Below the pieces are notes generated by a model. That model was not told the DNA's origin. It saw nothing but the letters and a program-made list of their open reading frames with translations, and made no database searches. Positions 46,186 through 57,232 of a stretch of DNA of 64,000 nt are shown here, one piece after another (position 1 is the first letter of the stretch; each line of letters opens with the position of its first letter). The position numbers were made by a program, and so were the translations under genes. Source of the stretch: Hahella sp. (GTDB lineage: Bacteria > Pseudomonadota > Gammaproteobacteria > Pseudomonadales > Oleiphilaceae); the NCBI GenBank assembly GCA_028280065.1, contig JANQMN010000102.1:1-64000 (forward strand). The letters are read 5' to 3'.

Positions 46186-47286
46186 TTGGCATTAATTCAT
46201 TTGGCCAAAGGAATTTGGCATACCATTCCAAAAGGGATTCGAAACACTCCCCAGGTTATGAAATTCGGCAACACTATCAAGAATAAGCTTTCAAGATCCG
46301 CCGATGACACACTCCAAATAAATTCGGCTGCTGAAACATTAAAAAAAGAAGCGACTGCATCCGTTGGCTCTGACCAGCCGGTAGATTTTTTAGGAGACAA
46401 ACCTACTCGCCAAAAAAACCTCCCTAAAAAAATCACTTCGCTCGAAGAATTGGACGTCATGCTGAAGAGGCTGGACGCGTTAGCCGCCATTTCTGACGAT
46501 GAACTCAGAAAGGGATTTGCCGAGTTTTATATGGACTTCCCTATCAAACTTCCAAAAGATCCGGAATCCAACGAGTACCGCCAGTCTCAAATGGAATTAT
46601 ACAAGTGGCTTCATGGAAAAGAATACTCGATCCAGAATGAAGTTAACGAATATGACATTGACTCCATCGTCTCACGCCCCTTTCCTTTCTACACAGAAAG
46701 CCCGCAAATCGTCGGCAACCAACTGATTGCCATCGGCCACCTGATAAAGTCGTTGGACCTTAAACCAAAAGGGAAAGTTTTAGAGTTTGGTCCAGGCTGG
46801 GGCAATACCACGGTTTTTCTGGCACGAATGGGTTATGAGGTTACTGCTGTTGATATAAACAGGAACTTTCTTGAAGTCATCGACAGACGGGCGAAAGCCA
46901 AGACTCTATCGGTAAAAACCATCAATGGTGATTTCGCTGAAATAGAAAAACAGAAAGAGCAGTTCGACGCGATTGTATTCTTTGAATGCTTTCATCATTG
47001 CGCTGACCATCAAAGACTAATTGCCAATTTTGATAAAGTACTGGCACCAGGTGGGAAAGTACTCTTTGCCGCAGAACCCATTACCAATGCCTTTCCGATT
47101 CCCTGGGGATTGCGACTAGACGGGGAGTCATTATGGGCAATCAGAAAAAATGGCTGGCTGGAACTGGGATTCCAGGAAAGCTATTTTCGTAATTTAATGT
47201 CTAAACATGGCTGGAAAATAAACAAACAAGTTTGCTCGGATACACCCTGGGGCGAAGTATTTATTGCGTCCAGAAACACATCTTAA
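46186..47286 (+). CDS. Class I SAM methyltransferase, N-terminal IW..IP..R.T motif
   Basis: 366 residues from TTG 46186 with GGAGG seven bases upstream. SAM fold about 200-300: KVLEFGPGWGNTTVFLARMG (motif I), VTAVDINRNFL, FDAIVFFECFHHCADHQRLI, LAPGGKVLFAAEP. The N-terminus (LAKGIWHTIPKGIRNT, MKFGNTIKNKL) shares a pattern with the FkbM-type gene next door. Substrate unknown; sugar or polysaccharide methylation is plausible. The gene is AT-richer than its housekeeping neighbours (about 40 percent GC in a counted line), suggesting acquisition. Confidence 0.75.
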   Translation: MALIHLAKGIWHTIPKGIRNTPQVMKFGNTIKNKLSRSADDTLQINSAAETLKKEATASVGSDQPVDFLGDKPTRQKNLPKKITSLEELDVMLKRLDALAAISDDELRKGFAEFYMDFPIKLPKDPESNEYRQSQMELYKWLHGKEYSIQNEVNEYDIDSIVSRPFPFYTESPQIVGNQLIAIGHLIKSLDLKPKGKVLEFGPGWGNTTVFLARMGYEVTAVDINRNFLEVIDRRAKAKTLSVKTINGDFAEIEKQKEQFDAIVFFECFHHCADHQRLIANFDKVLAPGGKVLFAAEPITNAFPIPWGLRLDGESLWAIRKNGWLELGFQESYFRNLMSKHGWKINKQVCSDTPWGEVFIASRNTS

Positions 47287-47308
47287 TCGCGGCAACAGGT
47301 CTGCTTAA

Positions 47309-48355
47309 TCATCCAGTGAAACCGTGGAAATATTGGCTTTTGAAAGCTGCCAACTGATCTTCAGAGTATGCAGCCACTATATTCTGAAACTTCATACCTA
47401 TTATATGCTGATACATAACACCGTAGGCTTCGCTATCATCGTATAAATTCAAGTAATCATTACCATGGACTGCATAAAGTAAGGGAAAAATACTCCTTAA
47501 TTTATCGAAGAAATCCGGAACAGAGGTTCTTTGGAGGGCATTCAAACACCAATGGTTAAGTTCAAGCACTACTACAGGTTTGTTTTTCCTAAGTGTTTCT
47601 AAGCCTCCTTCAAGAACCTGACCTTCAAAACCTTCAACATCAATTTTTATAAAATCAATTGAATCAAGCGATTCATCTTCGACAACCCCATCCAAAGTCC
47701 TTATTAGAATTTTTTCAACCACATGGCCAACACTCGCTTGCGTAAGATTTGAAACAAAGCCTCCCGACCTGTCCGATGCAGCATGAGTAAGAGTAAACTC
47801 ACCAGTATTTACTCCTAAGCCAAAATTCTTTACATAAATGTTATCTTTTTGCGAAGCGCGGATATTCCTCTTGAGAAAACCGCATGTCGTTGGAGATGGT
47901 TCAAAAGCAAACACTTTTTCCGCAAGCTCTGAAAAAAGCAGGGAAGTGCATCCAATATTTGCTCCAATATCAAGTATTACCCGACTATTTTGAGCCAAGC
48001 AGGAAAATAGACTAACCATTTCCGGCTCAAATCCGTTTTGTATATGATCTAAATATTGGTCATCCGAAACAATGAAGTAAGCTTTGTCTCCGACTTGAAC
48101 TTCGATAGTCCGCTCATTTTGCCTATCGGTTTCATCATTAGTATAACCTTTACTTTCTCGGTTTGACGTTTCTGTTTGTATTTCAGAGTTAGGTTCGGAA
48201 ATAGTGGACAGCATGACATCGTCAGCCATCAATGGTGTTTCTGCACCAACCAGCTTTTTAACTTTATTCTTGAAACGTTGCATTAACCCTGTCTGCCGAA
48301 AAGATGCAGGTATTGCGATCCACAATTTCTTGCATAGTTCTGCAGAATTAACCAT
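47309..48355 (-). CDS. FkbM-family methyltransferase
   Basis: 348 residues, ATG 48355 with GGAG. FkbM motifs: VILDIGANIGCTSLLFSELA, VFAFEPSPTTCGFLKRNI, NFGLGVNTGEFTL, IDFIKIDVEGFEGQVLEGG, PVVVLELNHW. Such enzymes O-methylate sugars or polyketides. The N-terminal part LCKKLWIAIPASFRQT matches that of the convergent neighbour without gaps over about 31 residues with 10 identities. GC is low (35-43 percent in counted lines). Together with the neighbour it is probably a small surface-glycan module. Confidence 0.85.
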   Translation of the reverse strand: MVNSAELCKKLWIAIPASFRQTGLMQRFKNKVKKLVGAETPLMADDVMLSTISEPNSEIQTETSNRESKGYTNDETDRQNERTIEVQVGDKAYFIVSDDQYLDHIQNGFEPEMVSLFSCLAQNSRVILDIGANIGCTSLLFSELAEKVFAFEPSPTTCGFLKRNIRASQKDNIYVKNFGLGVNTGEFTLTHAASDRSGGFVSNLTQASVGHVVEKILIRTLDGVVEDESLDSIDFIKIDVEGFEGQVLEGGLETLRKNKPVVVLELNHWCLNALQRTSVPDFFDKLRSIFPLLYAVHGNDYLNLYDDSEAYGVMYQHIIGMKFQNIVAAYSEDQLAAFKSQYFHGFTG

Positions 48356-48533
48356 TCAAAACTCCAAAACAATTGATAACTTGAGAAAGGGCAAGCCAAT
48401 AAAAAGGACTGTCAGCGAACTTACAAATGTGCAAAAAAATTGATCATCCAAAATCCAAACGTACAAACTTCTAATAGACCGCGAGGTATTGAAACAGTAT
48501 CTATTTATTTTTAAATAGCATTAGCTTTTATTC

Positions 48534-49154
48534 TTACCCAACTACCGGCTCTTCATCGTCTTGATGAGTGGTCAACAAATGCCCGAGCTTACCGGCCTTA
48601 GTCGCGAGGTAATGGGTATTGTGAGGATTGCGGCCTACTTCGATCTTGACACGGTCGACTATGTCAATTCCCATTTTCTTTAATGCATTTACCTTGCGGG
48701 GATTATTGGTCATCAGCCTGATCCGGCTTATCCCCAGATACTCCAACATCGGTTTGCAGATACTGTAGTCCCGCAGGTCGGCGGCAAAGCCTAACTGTTC
48801 ATTGGCTTCGACGGTGTCTGCGCCCTGGTCTTGCAGATGATAGGCGCGAATTTTGTTCAGCAGTCCGATCCCACGGCCTTCCTGACGCAAATACAACAAA
48901 ATGCCTCGCCCTTCCCTGGCAATGCTGCGCAGGGCCTCATCCAACTGGTAACCGCAATCGCAACGCATACTGAATAACGCATCGCCTGTTAAGCATTCGC
49001 TGTGGGTCCTCGCCAATACCGGTTCGCCATCTGTAATGTCACCCATGGTCAATGCGATATGTTCCTTCTTGTTGGCTTCTTCCTCGAAGCCATGCATATC
49101 GAATACTCCATAAGGAGTGGGTAACTTGCAGCTCGCGACATATTTAACGGGCAC
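48534..49154 (-). CDS. ribA: GTP cyclohydrolase II
   Basis: 206 residues. First step of riboflavin synthesis: opens GTP to the diaminopyrimidine phosphate. Zinc ligands in [16 protein letters not shown] (three Cys), [29 protein letters not shown], and LMTNNPRKV. Length matches E. coli RibA (196). It is the last gene of the moaA-side run; a link of pterin cofactor and flavin genes by GTP substrate is common. Confidence 0.95.
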   Translation of the reverse strand: MPVKYVASCKLPTPYGVFDMHGFEEEANKKEHIALTMGDITDGEPVLARTHSECLTGDALFSMRCDCGYQLDEALRSIAREGRGILLYLRQEGRGIGLLNKIRAYHLQDQGADTVEANEQLGFAADLRDYSICKPMLEYLGISRIRLMTNNPRKVNALKKMGIDIVDRVKIEVGRNPHNTHYLATKAGKLGHLLTTHQDDEEPVVG

Positions 49155-49238
49155 CTAGAGGTTCCTTTAACCGTTTCGGGGGGCGTATTCTATCACAGGA
49201 GATAGGGCTGTTGTGTTCTTGAGATCAAACCGCAATTG

Positions 49239-50261
49239 CTAGCCTCCTGTCATATTCATGAACCGCACAATCTGCGGTTCCTGATCAAGCTCGAAATGAT
49301 GACGTTCAGGCTTGATATGCATAGCGTCGATGATTTGTTGTTTGAGTATCGCGTCGTCCCCAGGGTGGGCTCTTATCACTTTGCGTAGGTCCTTGGAATG
49401 TTCATTGCCTAAACACAATAACAGACGGCCTTCTGCGGTTAACCGGACTCTATTGCAGAGGTGGCAGAAGTTGTGGCTATGGGGCGAAATAAAACCGATT
49501 CGGGTTTTGCTATCCGGCATACTGTAATAGCGGGAGGGTCCGCCGGAGGACTCTAACGTTGGCGCAAGCGAATACTCTTTGCCGATCTGTTGCCGTATGT
49601 CAGCACTCGACATAAAGGCTTCCGCACGTGAATGCTCGCTAATCACGCCAAGCGGCATTTCCTCGATAAAACTGATATCCAGGCGTTTCTCGCGAGCAAA
49701 TTCCACCAGGCTGAGCACTTCGTCCTCATTGCGATTGCGCATGACCACAGCGTTGATTTTAATTGCTTGGAAACCCGCCTCTCTCGCCGCCTCGATTCCT
49801 TCCAGCACTTGTTGCAAGTCACCGGTACGGGTAAGCTCCTTGAATCGCTTCGGCTGCAAGCTATCGAGACTGATATTGAGCCGTTTGACGCCAAATCGTT
49901 TCAGATCATAGGCATATTTGGTTAATTGCGATCCGTTAGTCGTGAGTACCAGTTGGTTTAGACCGGGAATTTCTCCTAGCCGTGCTACCAGATCCAGAAT
50001 CCCTCTCCTAACCAGCGGCTCGCCACCGGTAAGCCGAATCTTCTCCACCCCCAAATCTACGAATGCCCTGGCAACAGCATACATTTCTTCCAGCGTCAGA
50101 ATCTGTGGCTTCGGCAGAAACTTCATCTCTTCCGCCATACAGTAGACACAACGAAAGTCGCAACGATCAGTGACGGAAAGGCGCAAATAGCTGACCCGCC
50201 TGCCAAAACGGTCGACTAGTTCCCTATCTTTATCTTCTCGGTCTTGCACTGGATTGCTCAT
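49239..50261 (-). CDS. moaA: GTP 3',8-cyclase MoaA
   Basis: 340 residues. Radical SAM enzyme of molybdenum cofactor synthesis, acting with MoaC to convert GTP to cyclic pyranopterin monophosphate. Radical SAM cluster [12 protein letters not shown] (CxxxCxxC), [11 protein letters not shown], and C-terminal cluster [21 protein letters not shown]. The GG end needed for activity is present (MTGG). moaC lies 48 bases upstream. Confidence 0.95.
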   Translation of the reverse strand: MSNPVQDREDKDRELVDRFGRRVSYLRLSVTDRCDFRCVYCMAEEMKFLPKPQILTLEEMYAVARAFVDLGVEKIRLTGGEPLVRRGILDLVARLGEIPGLNQLVLTTNGSQLTKYAYDLKRFGVKRLNISLDSLQPKRFKELTRTGDLQQVLEGIEAAREAGFQAIKINAVVMRNRNEDEVLSLVEFAREKRLDISFIEEMPLGVISEHSRAEAFMSSADIRQQIGKEYSLAPTLESSGGPSRYYSMPDSKTRIGFISPHSHNFCHLCNRVRLTAEGRLLLCLGNEHSKDLRKVIRAHPGDDAILKQQIIDAMHIKPERHHFELDQEPQIVRFMNMTGG

Positions 50262-50309
50262 AGCTTGCTAATTAGTGGGTCCGCACCTCAATCTTACCTA
50301 TCTTTTTGC

Positions 50310-50798
50310 TTAGACTGAACTAACGGAGGCTTGCCAATGTCCTGAACGACCGCCTTTCTTTTCGAGCAGCCGAATCTCCGAAATAACCATACCCTTATCT
50401 ACCGCTTTACACATATCGTATATCGTCAAGGCAGCGATGGACACCGCCGTTAACGCTTCCATCTCTACGCCGGTCTTCGCATCGAGTTTACAGATCGACT
50501 GAATTCGCAGCGCATCGCTGGATTCAACTGGCGTCAGGGAAATTTTTACCGATGTGAGGTTGAGACTATGACAAAGCGGAATCAGTTCCGATGTTTTCTT
50601 CGCTGCCTGAATTCCGGCGATTCGGGCAACCGCCAATACATCGCCTTTCTTATGCTTACCTTCGAGAATTAACTTCAAGGTTTCCGGCTGCATTCGGACA
50701 AAAGCTTCAGCGCGGGCTTCACGACTGGTAACGGTTTTCTCCCCGACATCCACCATGTGCGCTTCACCTTGTGCATTCAGGTGCGTCAGTTCGCTCAT
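50310..50798 (-). CDS. moaC: Cyclic pyranopterin monophosphate synthase MoaC
   Basis: 162 residues from ATG 50798 (GGAGG five bases upstream); the longer frame to 50873 overlaps mutT and is rejected. [46 protein letters not shown] and [19 protein letters not shown] then [10 protein letters not shown] hold the catalytic Lys and Asp. Length equals E. coli MoaC. It works with MoaA downstream. Confidence 0.95.
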   Translation of the reverse strand: MSELTHLNAQGEAHMVDVGEKTVTSREARAEAFVRMQPETLKLILEGKHKKGDVLAVARIAGIQAAKKTSELIPLCHSLNLTSVKISLTPVESSDALRIQSICKLDAKTGVEMEALTAVSIAALTIYDMCKAVDKGMVISEIRLLEKKGGRSGHWQASVSSV

Positions 50799-50829
50799 GG
50801 TTACCTCCAGTCGTGGAAAATTGCCAAAT

Positions 50830-51261
50830 TCAGAAAAAACTAAAAGTATGTTGCAGGCGATGAATAATATCACCGTTAGCAGCGGGAAATTCGGCCGGAT
50901 TCAGTTCATCCAAGTTTAAGTGAAAAACCTCCTGGCCTTCCCTACCCCATGGTTCGCCCTGATAGCCATCCACAACCCAAACGTCTAAAAAAACCGTTTT
51001 ATCGGAATATTCATGCTCTATCTGCAGAAAAGGCTTCTTGACGGAACCGCTGATATCGATGCTGAGCTCTTCCGCCAGCTCTCGGCACAGCGCTTCTTCC
51101 ACAGACTCGTCAGGTTCCACTTTGCCACCGGGGAACTCCAGCAATCCTCCTTGATGCAACTCGTCGGGACGCCTTGCCACCAACACCCTACGTTCCATGG
51201 TTTGAGGGTCCTGGCGCAGGACGACGCCCACGGCCACATGTACGCTACTCGTGTTATTCAT
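50830..51261 (-). CDS. mutT: Nudix hydrolase MutT (8-oxo-dGTP)
   Basis: 143 residues. Nudix box G-x5-E-x7-RELAEEL seen as [22 protein letters not shown] (about 38-60). EFPGGKVE and the basic [19 protein letters not shown] are MutT-like. It removes 8-oxo-dGTP. It follows argJ by 9 bases, an arrangement also known near secA in pseudomonads. Confidence 0.85.
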   Translation of the reverse strand: MNNTSSVHVAVGVVLRQDPQTMERRVLVARRPDELHQGGLLEFPGGKVEPDESVEEALCRELAEELSIDISGSVKKPFLQIEHEYSDKTVFLDVWVVDGYQGEPWGREGQEVFHLNLDELNPAEFPAANGDIIHRLQHTFSFF

Positions 51262-51270
51262 CTCAAGGAG

Positions 51271-52491
51271 TCAGGTCCGGTATTCGGCATTGATACGCAC
51301 ATAATCATGGGACAAATCACTCGTCCAAACGCTTTCGGAAACATCGCCCTGGCCCAAATCTATTCGAATCACCAGCTCGTCTTTGTCCATTTCAGCCTGA
51401 CCTGCCGCTTCCTGATAATTCTCGTCGCGGCCACCCTGGCTGACAATAGCAACATCGTTCAACCAGATAGCAATATTATCCACGTTAAGCCGTTCCACCC
51501 GTGCCCTTCCGACAGCAGCCAGAATTCGCCCCCAATTCGGATCGCTGGCGAATAACGCGGTCTTGACCAAAGGTGAGTGGGCTACCGTATAGGCCACTTC
51601 AAGCGCATCGTTAACAGTTGCAGCGTTTTCAACCTTCACTTCAACAAACTTACTGGCGCCTTCCGCATCTCTTACAATCGCCTGTGCCAGGAACAAAAAC
51701 AGGTCCTGAACCGCCGTTATAAAGTCTTGCCAGGCCGGATCAGATAAATCTTCCAGCGGTGCAAGATCTGCCCGATGGGAAGCAATAAGTAACGCAGCAT
51801 CGTTGGTGGACGTGTCACTGTCAACAGTGATGCGGTTAAACGATCTCTCAACCACACGTTCAAGCAACTGTTGCAGCACTGCCGGCGATAGCGGCGCATC
51901 GGTACCGACGTAAGCCAACATGGTCGCCATATTGGGTCTTATCATCCCGGCGCCTTTACTGATGCCGGTGATAGTGATCGGCACTCCCTGCACCGTTACC
52001 AGTTTGGAGATTCCCTTTGGAATCGTATCCGTGGTCATGATGCCGGAAGCGGCGGTATTCCAATGAGCTTCGTCCAGGTCTTGGATAGCCGCAGGCAGTC
52101 CCTGGACGATTTTCGAAACAGGCAGGGGCTCACCGATAACACCGGTAGAGAATGGCAAGATTTGGGATATCTCGGCGTTTGTCAATGCGGCGATTGCTTC
52201 ACAACAGCGCAATGTATCGCGAATTCCCTGCTCTCCAGTGCCGGCATTGGCATTCCCGGTATTGATCAACAAATAGCGAGGCGCTTGGTGAGCCAAATGT
52301 CGCTTGGCGATGGTGACCGGCGCTGCACAAAATTTGTTCTGGGTAAAGACGGCGGCGGTCTGACAGCCTTCAGCAAGCTCCATCACCACCAAATCCTGCC
52401 GGTTGGCCACCCGGATACCGGCTTTACAGACGCCTAATTTGATACCGGGAACGGGGAGCAACTGTTTTGCAGGTTCAATACCTACCGCCAT
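51271..52491 (-). CDS. argJ: Bifunctional ornithine acetyltransferase / N-acetylglutamate synthase
   Basis: 406 residues. Recycles the acetyl group in arginine synthesis and may make N-acetylglutamate. The self-cleavage site is in IRPNMATMLAYVGTDA, where the Thr becomes the nucleophile of the beta chain. Other marks: LINTGNANAGTG, STGVIGEPL and SNPNWGRILAAVGRA in a slightly varied form, ending RINAEYRT. Length normal. It lies 39 bases after secA. Confidence 0.95.
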   Translation of the reverse strand: MAVGIEPAKQLLPVPGIKLGVCKAGIRVANRQDLVVMELAEGCQTAAVFTQNKFCAAPVTIAKRHLAHQAPRYLLINTGNANAGTGEQGIRDTLRCCEAIAALTNAEISQILPFSTGVIGEPLPVSKIVQGLPAAIQDLDEAHWNTAASGIMTTDTIPKGISKLVTVQGVPITITGISKGAGMIRPNMATMLAYVGTDAPLSPAVLQQLLERVVERSFNRITVDSDTSTNDAALLIASHRADLAPLEDLSDPAWQDFITAVQDLFLFLAQAIVRDAEGASKFVEVKVENAATVNDALEVAYTVAHSPLVKTALFASDPNWGRILAAVGRARVERLNVDNIAIWLNDVAIVSQGGRDENYQEAAGQAEMDKDELVIRIDLGQGDVSESVWTSDLSHDYVRINAEYRT

Positions 52492-52530
52492 CGTGAGGAT
52501 TCTCCGTTTTTAGACTGTAGGGCTATTTAT

Positions 52531-55269
52531 TTATTGGACCCGGCCGTGGCACTGCTTATATTTTTTTCCGGATCCGCATGGGCAGGGCTCATTCCTTCCG
52601 ACTTTTCGGCCTTCGCGTTTGAAAGGCGTGTGTTGTTCATCCGTTTGGCTTTCGTCTTTTTGTTCTTCCACAGCATCGGGACTTGTCGCCGGATGCTCGG
52701 CTTGCGCGCGCTGCAGCTGGCGGGCGAGAGCTTCGCGGCGCTGGCGTTCCATTTCTTCAATTTCTTCTTGAGTTTGCACCCTGACGTTACAGAGTATCCG
52801 GATAAAATCCTGTTTTATGGTGCTAAGCATGGTTTGAAACAATTGAAATGCTTCTCGTTTGTATTCCTGCTTAGGGTTCTTTTGGGCATATCCCCGCAGA
52901 TGAATCCCCATACGTAGCAAATCCATATTGGAAAGATGCTCTTTCCAAAGCGCATCAAGAACCTGTAAAAACACCTGCTTTTCGAACTTACGCATGGTTT
53001 CGGAGCCGACAACCTCTTCTTTTTTGGCATAGGCGTCAACTACTTCCCCAAGAATTTTTTCCCGCAAGGTTTCCTCATGCAGACGGCTGTCTTCGTCAAG
53101 CCATTTCTGTACCGGCAACATCACCGCCATTTCCGATTCCAGGTGTTTTTCCAAACCTGGGACATCCCATTGCTCTTCAAGGCTCTGTGGCGGGATAAAC
53201 TGACCGATGGTGTCATGCACGACATCGTGGCGTATCGCCTGAACCATATCGACGATTTCATCCCGGGCCATTACATCATTGCGCTGTTCATAAATCACCC
53301 GGCGCTGATCATTGGCTACATCATCGTATTCGAGCAAAGACTTACGTATATCAAAGTTGCGTCCTTCAACTTTTCGCTGAGCCTTCTCGATAGCGTTACT
53401 GACCATCCGGTGCTCAATGGCCTCGCCCTTTTCCATGCCCAAGGCTTGCATGATGTTCTTCACCCTATCAGAGGCAAAGATTCGCATCAGGTTATCTTCA
53501 AGGGAAAGATAAAACCGGGTGGAGCCCGGGTCGCCTTGCCGTCCCGACCGGCCTCGTAGCTGATTATCGATTCGACGGGACTCGTGGCGTTCTGAGCCAA
53601 TGACATGCAGCCCGCCGGAAGTCACAACCAACTCATGGCGTTTCTGCCACTCTGCTTTTAGTTGTTCGATTTGCTCCTGGCTAGGACTTTCGATGGATTG
53701 CAGCTCTTCTTCCCAACTGCCGCCGAGCACAATATCGGTACCACGACCGGCCATGTTCGTCGCAATCGTGACGGCGCCCGGGCGACCGGCCTGGGCGATA
53801 ATGTGCGCTTCCCGCTCGTGTTGTTTGGCATTCAATACATTATGTGGAACGCCGGCCTTCTTAAGCATGCCTGAAAGATATTCAGAAGCTTCAATGGAAG
53901 CAGTACCTACCAACACAGGCCGATTCTGTGCAGTAGTATCCTTGATATCATCGATTACTGCCTGGAATTTTTCTTCCACGGACAGATACACCAGGTCGTT
54001 ATAATCGATCCGTTTGACTTCCTGGTTGGTGGGAACCACGACCACGTCCAAACCATATATCTGCCGGAATTCGAAGGCCTCGGTATCCGCAGTACCGGTC
54101 ATTCCTGCCAATTTGTCATAGAGCCGGAAATAATTCTGGAAAGTAGTTGACGCGAGAGTTTGGCTTTCCGCCTGAATTTTCACGCCTTCCTTCGCTTCTA
54201 TCGCCTGGTGCAGACCCTCGCCCCAGCGTCGGCCTGGCATTGTTCGCCCGGTGTGCTCGTCAACAATAACAATCTGGCCATTTTGCACGATGTAGTCGAC
54301 ATTTCGGGTATACAGATGATGCGCCCGTAAGCCGCTGTTGACATGATGCAAAAGCCCTAGGTTGGTAGCGGCATAAAGAGATTCGCCTTCTTCCAACAAA
54401 CCGTTTCGAACCAGCAAATCCTCAATAAAGGTATGGCCGGCTTCGGTGAGGTCCGCACTGCGATTTTTCTCATCGACAACAAAGTGCCCTTCCGTGGGTG
54501 GCTGGCCTTCTTCCTCCGGTTCTCCGCGAACCAAGGATGGAATCAAGGTGTTTATTTTTCTGTAAAGTTCGGAACTGTCCTCAGCCGGGCCGCTGATGAT
54601 TAAGGGCGTTCGGGCTTCGTCGATGAGGATCGAGTCAACCTCATCGACAATCGCGAAGTATTGTCCGCGTTGGACCTTATCGTCGAGGCTGAACGCCATA
54701 TTGTCACGAAGATAATCGAAGCCGAATTCGTTATTGGTGCCGTATGTAATATCGGCCGAATAAGCGGACTTCTTGGTTTCATTATCCTGCCCGCTGACAA
54801 TGACGCCGACGGTCAAACCTACGTACTCATAGAGCGGCCGCATCCAATCCGCGTCCCGCCTGGCAAGATAATCATTAACCGTTACCACATGAACGCCCTT
54901 GTCGGTCAAAGCATTCAAATACACCGCCAACGTGGCCACAAGCGTTTTACCTTCACCGGTGCGCATTTCCGATATTTTGCCGTTATGCAGCGTCATGCCG
55001 CCAATCAGCTGGACATCGAAGTGACGCATTCCCAGGGTGCGCTTCCCCGCTTCACGCACTAACGCAAACGATTCCGGCAATAACTGATCGAGAGTTTCCC
55101 CCTTTTTATAGCGCTCTTTCAGCTCAGCGGTTTTCGCGATAAATCCCGCTTCGTCCAGCTTCCCGAGAGCTTCCTCATACTGGTTTATGACTTTTACCGA
55201 CTTGCTGAGCTTTTTGATTTCCCGTGCATTCTTGCTACCGAAAATTTTTCTGGCGACTGACGCGAACAT
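52531..55269 (-). CDS. secA: Preprotein translocase ATPase SecA
   Basis: 912 residues. Motor of Sec export. Walker [14 protein letters not shown] (about 102-114), DEAD-like [20 protein letters not shown], helicase motif [26 protein letters not shown] and the C-terminal SecB/zinc part [20 protein letters not shown] are present. Length is close to E. coli (901). The upstream gap holds no secM homologue. All features normal. Confidence 0.97.
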   Translation of the reverse strand: MFASVARKIFGSKNAREIKKLSKSVKVINQYEEALGKLDEAGFIAKTAELKERYKKGETLDQLLPESFALVREAGKRTLGMRHFDVQLIGGMTLHNGKISEMRTGEGKTLVATLAVYLNALTDKGVHVVTVNDYLARRDADWMRPLYEYVGLTVGVIVSGQDNETKKSAYSADITYGTNNEFGFDYLRDNMAFSLDDKVQRGQYFAIVDEVDSILIDEARTPLIISGPAEDSSELYRKINTLIPSLVRGEPEEEGQPPTEGHFVVDEKNRSADLTEAGHTFIEDLLVRNGLLEEGESLYAATNLGLLHHVNSGLRAHHLYTRNVDYIVQNGQIVIVDEHTGRTMPGRRWGEGLHQAIEAKEGVKIQAESQTLASTTFQNYFRLYDKLAGMTGTADTEAFEFRQIYGLDVVVVPTNQEVKRIDYNDLVYLSVEEKFQAVIDDIKDTTAQNRPVLVGTASIEASEYLSGMLKKAGVPHNVLNAKQHEREAHIIAQAGRPGAVTIATNMAGRGTDIVLGGSWEEELQSIESPSQEQIEQLKAEWQKRHELVVTSGGLHVIGSERHESRRIDNQLRGRSGRQGDPGSTRFYLSLEDNLMRIFASDRVKNIMQALGMEKGEAIEHRMVSNAIEKAQRKVEGRNFDIRKSLLEYDDVANDQRRVIYEQRNDVMARDEIVDMVQAIRHDVVHDTIGQFIPPQSLEEQWDVPGLEKHLESEMAVMLPVQKWLDEDSRLHEETLREKILGEVVDAYAKKEEVVGSETMRKFEKQVFLQVLDALWKEHLSNMDLLRMGIHLRGYAQKNPKQEYKREAFQLFQTMLSTIKQDFIRILCNVRVQTQEEIEEMERQRREALARQLQRAQAEHPATSPDAVEEQKDESQTDEQHTPFKREGRKVGRNEPCPCGSGKKYKQCHGRVQ

Positions 55270-55604
55270 TATCGAAATTTATACCCTTGTGTGAGGCAAT
55301 GACTGAGGCTCTCACCATCTAAAGCAACAATTGAGAGATGGAACCAGGCCCTTTAGCCGAAATCCGTTGAGCACCCTCCTGAAAAAGTTAGGTGGCCTGC
55401 AGCCGCAGGCCGACAGTAGTAAATTTGGTTCAGGAGTCTGTAAATCAAGGGCTGCATTCTAACCGCAATAGGTAGCCCCAATAAAGAGACGAATACACTT
55501 TTGTTACGGACAGTAACAGCATTAGCAAGCTAAAGTGATCAGATTTATTGGAAAGAAGCGAAATTTGATTCAGAACGACGATATCGGACTGGTGGCAATG
55601 CAAG
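55270..55604. other. Gap upstream of secA with a hairpin
   Basis: 335 bases without a gene. An inverted repeat GGCCTGC (55394-55400) / GCAGGCC (55405-55411) with AGCC loop lies about 125 bases before the secA start. It could be a regulatory hairpin or terminator of the M23 gene, but no T-run follows. A SecM-like arrest peptide was looked for and not found. Confidence 0.4.
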
Positions 55605-56543
55605 TTAACGACTTGCCCGCCGAATAAACTTGGTCGGGTTTAACGATTTTCCATTTTTGATGACTTCGAAATGCACATGCGGTCCGGTTGACCGTCCGGT
55701 ACTTCCCATCCGGGCTATTGTCTGGCCTTTTTGCACAACATCGCCCACTGAGACTTCCGCGGTTTTACAATGCGCATACCGGGTAACCAAGCCACTTCCA
55801 TGGTTTATTTCGATAAGCAGTCCGTAACCACCATTAGAGCCGACTTCAGTCACAACGCCACCGGCGACCGCTATTACCGGGCTGTTTTCCTTTCCGGCGA
55901 AGTCTACCCCGGAGTGCCAGGTCCTTTTGCCGGTAAAGGGATCGGAACGATATCCGTAATAGGAAGAAATCCAGCCTTTTTTGATCGGACGGCCGGCTAT
56001 GAACTTCTCTCTCTCGAATTTCTGATTAACAATCAGCTCGTCCAAAAGCCGTAACTGTTGCTCTCGCGAAGAAGCCTGCTCTTCAAGCGCCTCAAGCAGC
56101 TGGGTCAATTCGGGAAGTGCATAGGAATCTTGAAAACCGGATTCGATCGGACCGCCCAGCGCCGGCTGGGAGGAAAAGTCAAATTCGCCTTTGTCGAGAT
56201 CGGCGACATCCGTCAACCGTTGCCCGAGTGCATCTAGCCGCAATAACTTCGCCTGGAGTTGGCCAATGCGGAGAGTAAGCGCATCGACCTGCTGCTGGGT
56301 TTGCAGCCTAACCTGGGCAAGCAGCTCATCATGACGCTGATGTTCTTGCTGCCAGCGATTTACCAGACTACTCTCAACGATGGTTTGCGACTGACCGGCC
56401 TGATGAGAACCCCAGAAATAGCTGCCCGCAACTAACAAACCAAAGCAAATGACGGCTAAAGCCACCCCCAATGCCAGAGCACTCCTGGAAAGCCGTAGCG
56501 TAACCGACCGGCATTGTTGTTCACTGAGAACGACGATTTTCAT
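55605..56543 (-). CDS. M23 peptidase, LytM-type (murein hydrolase)
   Basis: 312 residues. One membrane helix near the N-terminus (about 20-45), a coiled-coil region (about 60-180), and a catalytic M23 domain at about 205-300 with WHSGVDF, RYAHCKTAEV and TGPHVHFEV; all metal ligands are present, in contrast to the dead domain at 1-968. SSYYGYRSDPFTG is the usual entry. Expected to cut peptidoglycan peptides in the periplasm, likely in division or growth. It is the first gene upstream of secA on this strand. Confidence 0.9.
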   Translation of the reverse strand: MKIVVLSEQQCRSVTLRLSRSALALGVALAVICFGLLVAGSYFWGSHQAGQSQTIVESSLVNRWQQEHQRHDELLAQVRLQTQQQVDALTLRIGQLQAKLLRLDALGQRLTDVADLDKGEFDFSSQPALGGPIESGFQDSYALPELTQLLEALEEQASSREQQLRLLDELIVNQKFEREKFIAGRPIKKGWISSYYGYRSDPFTGKRTWHSGVDFAGKENSPVIAVAGGVVTEVGSNGGYGLLIEINHGSGLVTRYAHCKTAEVSVGDVVQKGQTIARMGSTGRSTGPHVHFEVIKNGKSLNPTKFIRRASR

Positions 56544-56741
56544 CTGGTTTGCGAGTTCCTGTTGCTCCGGAAAGGCTAATCTACCGCGTTGCGAGCCTGT
56601 CAGTTAGATCAACCGCGAAGGTTAGCTAATTTAAGTATAGTTGTAAATCTTTCCAACACTCTGCCAAAGCGGGATTGCTTTAAGTTACTATTTGTAATAA
56701 TGCCAACTTGAACAGACTTCTTTTAAAAACAACAGTGCCAG

Positions 56742-57209
56742 ATGACAAGCAACTTTCCTGCAAGACGCAATCAGAGTAAAGCGATCACCGATATATTGAG
56801 TCCGCGGGGAGAACCGGCAGGGCTGGGGAAACTGATACGCCGCGCAAGCAAAGTTGGGCTTGCTCAAAGGCTGTTTACCGAGGTATTGCCGGTAAATCTA
56901 CGCAACGAAGTCATTCTTGCGGATTATCAAAACGGAACGATCACAGTAGTGTCTCAGAGCCCGGCTTATGCGACCCAGATTAAACTTTTGCAACATGAAC
57001 TGCTTGAGAGCCTGCGGCGGCATGCTGAGTTTGCCTTTGCCTATCGAATAGTGGCCAAGGTTAGGCCGGTCAATTCTCCGCGCCGCAAGCCGCGACTATT
57101 GCCAACCATTAGTGCCAGAACAGCCGGGCTCCTGGAAGCGGAAGCCCGGCTCTGTGATGACGAAGAAATTGCAGACGCGCTGGCTTCCCTTGCGAAGCAC
57201 GCTACCTGA
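56742..57209 (+). CDS. dciA: DciA (DUF721), helicase loader
   Basis: 155 residues. DUF721 pattern: LGKLIRRASKVGLAQRLFTEVLP, LADYQNGTITVVSQSPAYATQIKLLQHELLESLRR, then a basic, Pro-rich stretch. The family loads DnaB at the origin in bacteria without DnaC. It sits between lpxC and secA, the position known in pseudomonads. Convergent with lpxC, 23 bases apart. Confidence 0.85.
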   Translation: MTSNFPARRNQSKAITDILSPRGEPAGLGKLIRRASKVGLAQRLFTEVLPVNLRNEVILADYQNGTITVVSQSPAYATQIKLLQHELLESLRRHAEFAFAYRIVAKVRPVNSPRRKPRLLPTISARTAGLLEAEARLCDDEEIADALASLAKHAT

Positions 57210-57232
57210 GCCCTTGTCAGGACAATACCTGG

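Noticed and set aside
55270-55604. SecM-like arrest peptide upstream of secA
   Set aside because: No open frame with a signal peptide and arrest motif is present.
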